The position numbers and the translations under genes are program-made. A stretch of 17,625 bases of DNA, from contig DIME01000146.1 of the NCBI GenBank assembly GCA_002425405.1, positions 1 to 17,625 on the forward strand, read 5' to 3'. Each line of letters begins with the position of its first letter. The first letter of the stretch is position 1. Source of the stretch: Candidatus Accumulibacter vicinus (GTDB lineage Bacteria > Pseudomonadota > Gammaproteobacteria > Burkholderiales > Rhodocyclaceae). Below, in pieces: positions 1 to 6,522 of this stretch. Under the pieces are notes generated by a model, which saw only the letters and a list, made by a program, of their open reading frames with translations, was not told the DNA's origin and ran no database searches.

Positions 1-59
1 TAACGCGACTTTCACATTAACATTGTCGAATCAACTCACCCCGAGACCCGCCACACGCC

Positions 60-959
60 ATGTTTCCCGTGCTCCCGATTCGTTACGTTGAACCCGTCTA
101 CCGGCCACCGAGTGAGGCCGAATCGCTGATCCTGCCGCTAACCGACGGTTGCTCGTGGAATCAGTGTACCTTCTGCGAGATGTACACCGCGCCGCAGAAG
201 CATTTCCGAGCGCGCGACGAAGCTGAAGTGCTGGAGAGCATCGAGCGTACCGGCGAACGCTTTGGCAGCGCAATCCGGCGCGTTTTTCTCGCCGACGGCG
301 ATGCCCTGGTGCTGCCGACGCGTCGCCTGCTCAAGGTTCTCGACGCCATCCGCAAACATCTGCCGGCTGTGCGGCGGGTGTCGAGCTACTGCCTGCCGCG
401 CAACCTGCGGAAGAAGTCGGTCGAGGAACTGGGCGAACTCGCCGCAGCCGGCCTGGCGATTGCCTACGTCGGTGCCGAGTCGGGCGACGACGAGGTATTG
501 GAACGAGTCAACAAGGGCGAGACCCATGACTCGACTCTCGAGGCGCTGAACAAGCTCGGGGCGGCCGGCATCAAGCGCTCGGTGATGATTCTCAACGGTC
601 TTGCCGGCCCGGATCTCTCGCTGCGGCACGCCGACCAATCGGCACGCCTGGTCAATGCCACACAGCCCGAGTATCTGGCGACGCTGGTCGTCAGCTTTCC
701 GCTCGGCGAGGAGCGCTTGCGTGGCGGCTTTCCAGGCTGGCGAGCACTCAGCCAGCACGAACTGTTTGTCGAAATGGAGCGTTTTCTCGCCGGGCTGGAA
801 CTCGAACGGACCGTGTTTCGCAGCGACCACGCGTCGAACTGGCTGATCCTCAAGGGAACGCTTGGCGCTGACAAGGACCGCCTGCTGCGGCAGGTGCGCG
901 ACGCCATTGCCAACCCGCAGGCCGCAGCGCTGCGCCCGGCGTGGGCACGCGGGCTGTAG
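60..959 (+). CDS. radical SAM protein, function unknown
   Basis: This 299-residue protein looks like a radical SAM enzyme, a class that uses a 4Fe-4S cluster to cleave S-adenosylmethionine and start radical chemistry. The cluster motif is at the N-terminus: GCSWNQCTFCEMY puts cysteines at residues 31, 36 and 39, a CX4CX2C spacing rather than the usual CX3CX2C. A radical SAM barrel follows, with a strand motif AYVGAESGDDEVL and a likely SAM-contacting stretch near ERVNKG. No B12-binding, TRAM or SPASM domain is visible. An in-frame TAA at 18-20 makes ATG 60 the first plausible start, although no good ribosome binding site precedes it. The stop codon directly abuts the ATG of the SIR2-like gene, so the two are probably one operon. 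The substrate cannot be read from the sequence. Family call is firm, role unknown. Confidence 0.85.
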   Translation: MFPVLPIRYVEPVYRPPSEAESLILPLTDGCSWNQCTFCEMYTAPQKHFRARDEAEVLESIERTGERFGSAIRRVFLADGDALVLPTRRLLKVLDAIRKHLPAVRRVSSYCLPRNLRKKSVEELGELAAAGLAIAYVGAESGDDEVLERVNKGETHDSTLEALNKLGAAGIKRSVMILNGLAGPDLSLRHADQSARLVNATQPEYLATLVVSFPLGEERLRGGFPGWRALSQHELFVEMERFLAGLELERTVFRSDHASNWLILKGTLGADKDRLLRQVRDAIANPQAAALRPAWARGL

Positions 960-1775
960 ATGGCGACCGACTACCAACGCTGCGGCGAACTGATCCGGCA
1001 GGCCGACGGCCTCCTGATCACCGCCGGTGCCGGTATCGGTGTGGATTCGGGCATGCCCGATTTTCGTGGTCCGCAAGGTTTCTGGGGGGCTTATCCGGCG
1101 CTCGGACGCGCCCGCATCGCCTTCGAGGAAATCGCCAATCCAGCGGCCTTCGCATCGCAGCCTCGCCTGGCCTGGGGTTTCTACGGACATCGACTGCAAC
1201 TCTACCGCCGCACGGTTCCGCACGAGGGTTTCCAGATCCTGCGCCGGATCGGTGAGCACCGGCCGCACGGTGCCCGCGTATTTACCAGCAACGTCGACGG
1301 CCAGTTCCAGAAAGCCGGCTTTTCCGAAGATCGTGTCAGCGAATGCCACGGATCGATCCACTACCTGCAGTGCCTCGACGGCTGCCATGACGGCATCTGG
1401 CCGGCCAAGGACTTCGACCCCGAAATTGACGAAGAGCAGTGTCTGCTGACTTCGGAATTCCCGCGCTGTCCGCGCTGCCGGGGAATTGCCCGGCCGAACA
1501 TTCTGATGTTTGGTGACTGGGGATGGCGCAGCGAACGTAGCGACGTTCAGGAAGCAGGTCTGCGCGCCTGGCTTCGACTGGTCGAGCATCTGTTGGTCAT
1601 CGAGATTGGCGCCGGCACCCGCATCCCGACCGCACGCCGAATGGGCGAGCGGGTCAAAGGCCAGATGATCCGTATCAATCCGACCGAGCCGCAGCTACCG
1701 GACGGCAAAGGCGTGTCGATTGCCGCTGGTGGCCTGGCAGCGCTGCGTGCGATTGCTGACGCCTGTCTGGTCTAA
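960..1775 (+). CDS. SIR2-like NAD-dependent deacylase
   Basis: A 271-residue sirtuin-type protein; sirtuins remove acyl groups from lysines, or transfer ADP-ribose, using NAD. The NAD-binding loop GAGIGVDSGMPDFRG is at residues 23-37. The usual QNID motif appears as SNVD at 110-113, and the catalytic histidine is in CHGS (His130). Cysteines 138, 142, 170 and 173 form a CX3C plus CX2C set that could bind the structural zinc. The normal FGE segment after the zinc module is replaced by MFGDWGW (183-189), and the late GTS motif reads GAGTRIP, so this belongs to a divergent bacterial branch whose activity may not be simple deacetylation. The gene starts on the base after the radical SAM stop codon, which implies translational coupling. 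It converges with the cyclophilin gene across 13 bases. Confidence 0.85.
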   Translation: MATDYQRCGELIRQADGLLITAGAGIGVDSGMPDFRGPQGFWGAYPALGRARIAFEEIANPAAFASQPRLAWGFYGHRLQLYRRTVPHEGFQILRRIGEHRPHGARVFTSNVDGQFQKAGFSEDRVSECHGSIHYLQCLDGCHDGIWPAKDFDPEIDEEQCLLTSEFPRCPRCRGIARPNILMFGDWGWRSERSDVQEAGLRAWLRLVEHLLVIEIGAGTRIPTARRMGERVKGQMIRINPTEPQLPDGKGVSIAAGGLAALRAIADACLV

Positions 1776-1788
1776 CCGTGGTCGGCGG

Positions 1789-2664
1789 TCAGTATCCGGC
1801 CTGCGCCGCGACACTCAGCCAGGAAGCCGTGTCCCCCAGCAGGCCAATGTCGGGAGAGATCGACGGCAGCAGATACCAGACCTTGTCATTGGCGGTGGCC
1901 ACGTAGGCGTTGGTGCCGGCGTAGTAACGGAAGGTATAGCCAGATGCCACGCCGGCCTGGCCGTGCGAAGGCGAAAGATACTGCGGATACGCTGCCTCGA
2001 GATAGTTGAAGATGCGGTCCGAATGGCTCTGAGCGGAGAGCGGGGGAAATTCAGTCACCCCGGTCAGGCGCACCACATGCTCTCGCAGAAGGGTACTGCC
2101 GCTGAAGTTGACCACCGGCAGGTTGGCAAAAGTACCGCCGGCATTGACCGTGCGCAGTGCCGCGATCCTGTCCACCACGGCCATGCCCGGCGTGGTCACC
2201 CGACCGAACACCGTGAAACCGCCATTTTGCGTGTCCAGGTTGGAGGCGTTGTTGCCCAGGTTGAAGAAGAACTCGCTGGTGGCGCTGTTGGGGTCACCGC
2301 CGAGCTTGGCCATCGCCACCGTGCCGCGCACATTCGAGCGTGCAATGCTGAACTCGTTGACCACCGGAGGAAGGGTGGTGATGTGGCCGGCATAGCCGCT
2401 GGCAGGCCACGCATACCCGCCCAACTGCACGACGAAACCGGGCACGCTGCGGTGGATGAAGTTGTCTATGTAGGCGCCGCTGCGCACATAGCTGAGGAAG
2501 TTGGCCACCGTCTTCGGTGCAGCGGTGTCGTAGAGCTGGATGTCGATCGCGCCCTGCGTGGTGTGCAATCGGACCATCGTGGATTGAGCCCACACAGTGG
2601 TCGCCAGGGCAAAGCTCACGATGGCCAACAGGCCTGGACGCAGCAGACGCAGAAAGGTGTTCAT
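1789..2664 (-). CDS. exported cyclophilin-type peptidyl-prolyl isomerase
   Basis: This protein of about 291 residues starts with a signal peptide: a basic n-region, a hydrophobic stretch LLAIVSFALATT, and a likely cleavage site after VWA, so it should act in the periplasm or outside the cell. The cyclophilin domain covers roughly residues 30-200: TTQGAIDIQLYDTAAPKTV, FIHRSVPGFVVQLGG with the catalytic-type arginine, and EFFFNLGNNA in place of the typical QFFI. It would speed cis-trans isomerisation of proline bonds in exported proteins. The last 70 residues form a separate module (EAAYPQYLSP, YTFRYYAGTNAYVA, VWYLLP) that I recall as a tail on various betaproteobacterial secreted proteins. An in-frame TTG lies two codons upstream, but ATG 2664 is preferred and sits about 27 bases after a good predicted promoter start. 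Confidence 0.9.
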   Translation of the reverse strand: MNTFLRLLRPGLLAIVSFALATTVWAQSTMVRLHTTQGAIDIQLYDTAAPKTVANFLSYVRSGAYIDNFIHRSVPGFVVQLGGYAWPASGYAGHITTLPPVVNEFSIARSNVRGTVAMAKLGGDPNSATSEFFFNLGNNASNLDTQNGGFTVFGRVTTPGMAVVDRIAALRTVNAGGTFANLPVVNFSGSTLLREHVVRLTGVTEFPPLSAQSHSDRIFNYLEAAYPQYLSPSHGQAGVASGYTFRYYAGTNAYVATANDKVWYLLPSISPDIGLLGDTASWLSVAAQAGY

Positions 2665-2697
2665 GGGCAATCATTGACCGGGTGGATGGAAACGCGG

Positions 2698-2726
2698 ATT
2701 ATCCTGTCGCCCGCCAGGAAACTCAA
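2698..2726 (-). promoter_or_regulatory. sigma-70 type promoter for the cyclophilin gene
   Basis: Read on the minus strand, TTGAGT (2726-2721) and GATAAT (2703-2698) are separated by exactly 17 bases. Both boxes are one or two substitutions from consensus. Transcription would begin near 2691 and give a leader of about 27 bases before ATG 2664. Confidence 0.6.
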
Positions 2727-2736
2727 CCTCGGTGAT

Positions 2737-2772
2737 CTCCCCTCTCCACTCGCGGGAGAGAGGTTGGGGGGC
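2737..2772. repeat. REP-like palindromic element, decayed
   Basis: CTCTCC (2742-2747) pairs with GGAGAG (2755-2760) around the loop ACTCGCG, with pyrimidine-rich and purine-rich flanks (CTCCC before, GGTTGGGGGG after). This resembles short intergenic palindromes of the CCCTCTCCC...GGGAGAGGG type scattered in many proteobacterial genomes. Only one copy is visible here, so the repeat status rests on resemblance. Confidence 0.35.
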
Positions 2773-2819
2773 ATGCTCTGCGCCCATCGAACGATTCCGG
2801 CGTGCAAGGAAGGGGAAAC

Positions 2820-2863
2820 GGTCATGACTTGCCTCATCGGGGGCATCTTGCAAAGTCATGACC
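2820..2863. repeat. imperfect inverted repeat, long hairpin
   Basis: GGTCATGACTTGC (2820-2832) is the reverse complement of GCAAAGTCATGACC (2850-2863) apart from one extra A. The 17-base interior is CTCATCGGGGGCATCTT. Each arm also contains the self-complementary octamer GTCATGAC, so the element offers both a hairpin and two separate palindromic protein-binding sites. It lies just upstream of the candidate extended -10 promoter. No T-run follows it on either strand, so it is not a standard terminator. Confidence 0.5.
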
Positions 2864-2876
2864 AGGGTCCACCCCA

Positions 2877-2885
2877 TGCTACACT
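2877..2885 (+). promoter_or_regulatory. candidate extended -10 promoter for the channel/FUSC gene
   Basis: TGCTACACT fits the extended -10 pattern TGnTAnAnT. No recognisable -35 box lies 17 bases upstream, which is tolerated for extended -10 promoters. Transcription would start near 2892, about 190 bases before ATG 3081. Confidence 0.35.
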
Positions 2886-3080
2886 CTCTCGCGCCATGAC
2901 GCCAAGGAGTGTGCTGGGCGAGTTTCAGGAAGGCTCTACTGCAAATGGAGATGTTTCGCAGAACCCCGGTGTGCGCATATGCCCATTCGGAGACGATATT
3001 TCGTCGCAACCTGTCACAGCACGTTCGCCATTGCCACCTTGCGCAGCGCCTGTGGATGAACCCGTGAAAACCCTCTTCGC

Positions 3081-4172
3081 ATGAACAATGTCCCCGTCCC
3101 CGAATACATCACCTCTGTGACCGAGGTGACTTGGGGCATCGTGCTGGTTGCCGCGACCATGGTCGTGCATGGGTTCGGCATGATCCTGACGATCGATACA
3201 AGCCGTACCCTAGAGCACAGGGCGAATGGCACGCATTCCTTCTTCTGGGGGCTCGGCAACATCATTCTTGCAAGCTGGCTGATCATGCTGGTGCATCTGC
3301 TCGAAATCGCCGTCTGGGCAGCTTTCTTCGTCGTCACAGGGGCCATTCCCAAGTTTGGCACGTCGTTCTATTTCGCGCTCCTGGAATACACTACCCTGGG
3401 CAGCAGTATCAGTTTGTCTGACGAATGGAATTTGCTTGAAGGCATGATCGCCATTGCCGGCTTGATGACTTTTGCCTGGTCCACCGGCGTCCTGTTCACA
3501 ATCGTGCAAGGTTTTCAGAATCGCCAACTCGAACTCATCGAGGCGCGGCGCGCGAGGCGACAGGAGATTCTGGCGTCGTCTGCACAAAGTCGATCAGGAG
3601 AAACGGGCTGGCAGAACACGCTCGGCTTCGATCGGCTGCCGAGCGCCGTACAGCGACTGCGGCAAGCCGATCTGACCGGCGTGCGTTTCGCCGCGCACAT
3701 CTTTATCGCGAGTGGCACGCTTTGGTTGTTGCTGCAGATGGGGGTCGGTACCAATCCGATCTGGGCAATCAGCGCGATGATCGCCGTGAGCGATCCGAAC
3801 ATGCACGAGGCGCTGGCCACTTTCCGTGGGCGGATTTTCAATACCTTGCTTGGCTGTACCGTTGGCTTGCTGTTCCTGGTCGTCGGCAGTTCGAGCCAGT
3901 GGAAGCTGCCGCTGGCCATGGCGGTGACAGTCCTGCTCTCGACCTACGTCGTTCGCGTACCGGCGATGTGGCGTCAGGCACCGATCACTGCTGCGCTGGT
4001 GATCGCCTCGGGGCTGATGCATCATTCCAAGGAAGTCGGCATTGAAGACGGCCTGATGCGCGTGATCGAGGTCCTGCTCGGTTGCATTGTCGGCCTGTTT
4101 TTCACTTGGCTGATGTCGAGAATCTGGCCGGTGCACGTTGCCGGCAAGGAAAGCGGTGCGTCAGGACCATAA
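3081..4172 (+). CDS. ion-channel-like / FUSC-like fusion membrane protein
   Basis: A 363-residue membrane protein made of two modules. Residues 15-145 look like a two-helix pore unit: a helix near 18-38, another at 60-86, a re-entrant segment FYFALLEYTTLGSS (96-109), then a helix at 119-143 with WSTGVLFTIVQ. This matches bacterial Ion_trans_2-type channels, but where they carry TTLGYGD this reads TTLGSSI, so the potassium filter is missing. A charged linker (148-195) follows. Residues 200-350 resemble the FUSC/aromatic-acid-exporter fold: about six hydrophobic segments, with two related motifs FRGRIFNTLLGCTVG (248-262) and MRVIEVLLGCIVG (326-338). An in-frame TGA at 3057-3059 makes ATG 3081 the first start; no clear ribosome binding site is seen. 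The CYTH-like gene begins 66 bases downstream. What it transports, if anything, is unknown. Confidence 0.75.
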   Translation: MNNVPVPEYITSVTEVTWGIVLVAATMVVHGFGMILTIDTSRTLEHRANGTHSFFWGLGNIILASWLIMLVHLLEIAVWAAFFVVTGAIPKFGTSFYFALLEYTTLGSSISLSDEWNLLEGMIAIAGLMTFAWSTGVLFTIVQGFQNRQLELIEARRARRQEILASSAQSRSGETGWQNTLGFDRLPSAVQRLRQADLTGVRFAAHIFIASGTLWLLLQMGVGTNPIWAISAMIAVSDPNMHEALATFRGRIFNTLLGCTVGLLFLVVGSSSQWKLPLAMAVTVLLSTYVVRVPAMWRQAPITAALVIASGLMHHSKEVGIEDGLMRVIEVLLGCIVGLFFTWLMSRIWPVHVAGKESGASGP

Positions 4173-4222
4173 TGTTTCACCAAGTTACCCGCGATCGGGG
4201 TTTAGCAAACGTTTTTTACCAT

Positions 4223-4228
4223 AAAGGA
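4223..4228 (+). promoter_or_regulatory. ribosome binding site of the CYTH-like gene
   Basis: AAAGGA lies 10 bases before ATG 4239 and fixes this start. It is stronger than anything in front of the channel/FUSC gene, so the second gene may be translated independently of the first. Confidence 0.6.
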
Positions 4229-4238
4229 ACCAAGCGAA

Positions 4239-5183
4239 ATGGCGAACCAGGAAAACGGCACGCTGCCGAAAGCTGACGAAGGCATGGGTCACGAGCGGTT
4301 TCTCAAGCTCAAACAGGGAAAGTATTCGGATGGTCATCCGCTCGATGAGGTGCAGTATCTCGAGTGCAAGCTGATCCTGAAACCCGATCGTTTCATCGCT
4401 GCGAAAGTATTCTTCGAGTACGGAGAACTCGCTCGTCAGACAGCGAAAGAGTTCGGGATTGGTTTTTCAAACAAGGGGGTGACCCTAAAGCCACAGGTGC
4501 GGGAGGTCGAGTTTTTTGACACCGCCGATTTCCGCCTTTATAACAATGCGTTCATCCTGCGACAGCGCGTCACCTACGAAGACGGTTTTCCCGCAGGGGA
4601 TCCGGAGATCGTCTTCAAATTCCGCCATCCGGAAATGCAGAAGGCTGCGGACCTGGACGTGCGGCCGCAGATTGCCGGCCACTATCGGATCAAGTTCAAG
4701 GCAGAGGCGCTCCCGTTGAAAGATCAGGTCGGGTCGTATCGCCTGCTGTTCTCACACAACGCGCAATTTCCCTTGAGCCAGGAACCCGAAGGCGCACACA
4801 CTTTCCTGAGCGGTCTGGCGCGGATGTTCCCTGCTTTGGACTCCCTGAAGCTCGCAGGCGACGACCAGTTGGCACTGGTCAACGGCGCAATCGTCGAAGA
4901 GATCCTGCAGGACCTCGGAACCTTCGATTTTGGCCACGGGGTTACCGCCGACGCCAATATTGCGATCTGGCGCGAGCGCGGTACGCACAAGCCGCTCTGC
5001 GGTGAGTTTGCATTCCAGGCCAAGTTCACCCGCCGGGACGAACTGCACGAGAAGGCCATGCAACGCTGCCGTCAGTTTTTCATTGCACTGCAAACGACCG
5101 GTCGCGACTGGCTGTCTCTGGGAACAACCAAGACCGGGCTGGTGTACCGGATGAACGGCAATCCGCCGCAGGCTCACGAGTGA
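4239..5183 (+). CDS. CYTH/triphosphate-tunnel-like protein, divergent
   Basis: A soluble 314-residue protein with no signal peptide or membrane helix. Residues 40-130 resemble the start of a CYTH (triphosphate tunnel) domain: YLECKLIL at 40-47 sits where the metal-binding ExExK strand is expected, then EFFDTADFRLYNN (91-103), ILRQR (106-110) and EIVFKFR (123-129). Family members hydrolyse or transfer from triphosphates or polyphosphate. Here the first acid of ExExK is Tyr40, so metal chemistry may be altered. Later strands such as YRIKFKAE, IAIWRER and GEFAFQAKF could complete the barrel with alternating charged residues. The length exceeds simple CYTH enzymes (about 150-200), with a long insert and an N-terminal extension. 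AAAGGA at 4223-4228 is a good ribosome binding site for ATG 4239. It is probably cotranscribed with the channel/FUSC gene. The fold call is moderate and enzymatic function is uncertain. Confidence 0.55.
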   Translation: MANQENGTLPKADEGMGHERFLKLKQGKYSDGHPLDEVQYLECKLILKPDRFIAAKVFFEYGELARQTAKEFGIGFSNKGVTLKPQVREVEFFDTADFRLYNNAFILRQRVTYEDGFPAGDPEIVFKFRHPEMQKAADLDVRPQIAGHYRIKFKAEALPLKDQVGSYRLLFSHNAQFPLSQEPEGAHTFLSGLARMFPALDSLKLAGDDQLALVNGAIVEEILQDLGTFDFGHGVTADANIAIWRERGTHKPLCGEFAFQAKFTRRDELHEKAMQRCRQFFIALQTTGRDWLSLGTTKTGLVYRMNGNPPQAHE

Positions 5184-5254
5184 CGCAGCCTATCCAGGAA
5201 GGAGAGGGTCCTCTGGGGTTCTGTGGCTGCTGCGACCGTTCGCCCTGGGCCGCA

Positions 5255-5278
5255 CGCAACGCGGTCCGCGCGGTTGCG
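5255..5278. terminator. weak hairpin between convergent genes
   Basis: CGCAAC (5255-5260) and GTTGCG (5273-5278) can pair, with further G-C pairing inside around GTCC. There is no U-tract on either strand, so this is at most a weak or factor-assisted terminator for the convergent CYTH-like and HDOD genes. Nothing else is recognised in the 166-base gap. Confidence 0.25.
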
Positions 5279-5349
5279 CTACGGTTCTTAGGCTGAGGGG
5301 TCGGCCGCTTTCGCCGGGTTCTGCGCCCTGGATTGCATGTCAACAGACC

Positions 5350-6522
5350 CTAGAACTCCATGGCATCGGCGAAGGCCAGCGCCTGTATCTGGGCACGATT
5401 GAAATGCGTGGCGGTCAGTCCAAGCATGGCCGCCTGCTCGGCAATCGCCGCGCCATCATTGCGCTCGCTGGCCAACGCCAGATCGAGAAAGGGTTGATAG
5501 CAACCGCCTCTGCCGAGCAGGGCATCGCAGATCGGTTCAGGCAGGCGCATCGCCTCGAGCACATGCTCCATGCCGACGCCGAGCAAGGCGTCGAGCAAAG
5601 AGAAAGCGCCGGTGATGAAGAGGTTGTCGTACTCCGTCTTGTCGACCAGACCGGTGGCGAGCAACTCCATCAGGCGCGCTCTGAGCAGGGCGGTGTACAT
5701 CAGCGCGGGTGCCATCGGGTCCTTGCTTGCTGTCGATAACAGCAAAGACAACCAACGGTTGAGCTTGTCGTAGCCGAGCATGCTGACGGCGTGCCGGAAC
5801 GACTGGATTTCACAGGACAGGCCGAAACCGGCTGAATTGATGTAGCGCAGCAATTTGTACGAAATTGCGACATCGAGCTTGAGCGCGTCTTCGATTTCCC
5901 GAATGTCGGCATTCTTGCGGACCAGATTGAGCACCCGTACGATGTTCGCCTGCCCGGCACTGAGCTTCTTTGCCGGTACGTCGCTTGGTGAGGTGAAAAA
6001 CCAGCCGGCAGCGGCCGTCATTCCCGCATCGATGCAGGCCCGGAAATCCTTGGCGGTGTCGACATTGAAAGCAATGCCGATGCCGAGCGAGCGTGTCCGG
6101 GCAGCGAGCAGTTTGAGTTGGGATAGCGTGAAGCGGTGTGCGTCGAAACCGATAAAGCGGTACGGCACGCCGATCGTCAAGGCCTGCGTCGCTTGCGGAT
6201 CGAAATGTAGGCACACCGTCGGCTGCCAGGTTTCCAGCGCGGCGATCAGGTCCGGCCCATGCGGGCTGAGCAAGGTTGCCGCAGAGAATTCGAGGGTCGC
6301 GTTTTCCGGTGTCGTCCAGTCGAGCAGGCTGGCATCACAGTTGCTGCCGCAACTGATGAACACCGGCTTTCCTCCCGGTGGCCAGACCTCGGTCAGCGCA
6401 CCGAGGGCGCTCACTGCGTCCTGCATGCCGCTGCCGTTGCCCAGATGCAGCGTCAGACGGGTGGCGATGATCCGGCTCTGACGATTGACCAAAGCTTGGC
6501 GGGACATGAACACTTCATTCAT
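5350..6522 (-). CDS. degenerate EAL-HDOD signalling protein
   Basis: A 390-residue cytoplasmic protein. Residues 1-190 match a decayed EAL domain: it opens with MSRQALVNRQSRI, like the RQPI start of YuxH-type proteins, and closes with AGWFFTSP, like the GYFFSRP end of EAL domains. The catalytic EAL and metal-binding residues for cyclic-di-GMP hydrolysis are not visible, so it is probably not a phosphodiesterase. The HDOD domain follows, with YKLLRYINSAGFG and FRHAVSMLGYDKLNRWLSLLL. HDOD proteins act as signalling scaffolds in growth, motility and stress control. A start at 6570 is possible, but ATG 6522 places the RQ motif at the usual distance from the N-terminus. This start overlaps the oxidoreductase stop by 8 bases, implying translational coupling. 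Confidence 0.85.
   Translation of the reverse strand: MNEVFMSRQALVNRQSRIIATRLTLHLGNGSGMQDAVSALGALTEVWPPGGKPVFISCGSNCDASLLDWTTPENATLEFSAATLLSPHGPDLIAALETWQPTVCLHFDPQATQALTIGVPYRFIGFDAHRFTLSQLKLLAARTRSLGIGIAFNVDTAKDFRACIDAGMTAAAGWFFTSPSDVPAKKLSAGQANIVRVLNLVRKNADIREIEDALKLDVAISYKLLRYINSAGFGLSCEIQSFRHAVSMLGYDKLNRWLSLLLSTASKDPMAPALMYTALLRARLMELLATGLVDKTEYDNLFITGAFSLLDALLGVGMEHVLEAMRLPEPICDALLGRGGCYQPFLDLALASERNDGAAIAEQAAMLGLTATHFNRAQIQALAFADAMEF

Larger units (their letters stand above)
2665..3080. other. 416-base intergenic region between divergent genes
   Basis: No convincing gene lies here; frames that stay open lack family resemblance or a ribosome binding site. The region holds the minus-strand cyclophilin promoter (2698-2726), a REP-like palindrome (2737-2772), a 13-14 bp imperfect inverted repeat (2820-2863) and a candidate extended -10 promoter pointing to the right (2877-2885). 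A small hairpin with arms GACGA and TCGTC lies at 2992-3005. If the rightward promoter is real, the channel/FUSC gene carries a leader of about 190 bases, long enough for regulation, but no known riboswitch was recognised. Confidence 0.6.

Noticed and set aside
138..1589. Long minus-strand open frame (483 codons) across the radical SAM and SIR2 genes
   Set aside because: It is antisense to two genes with clear family motifs, and its own translation shows no domain; long antisense frames are common at this GC content.
1720..3084. Plus-strand open frame of 454 codons opposite the cyclophilin gene
   Set aside because: It lies against a signal-peptide cyclophilin, runs through an intergenic region with palindromes, and has no recognisable domain or ribosome binding site.
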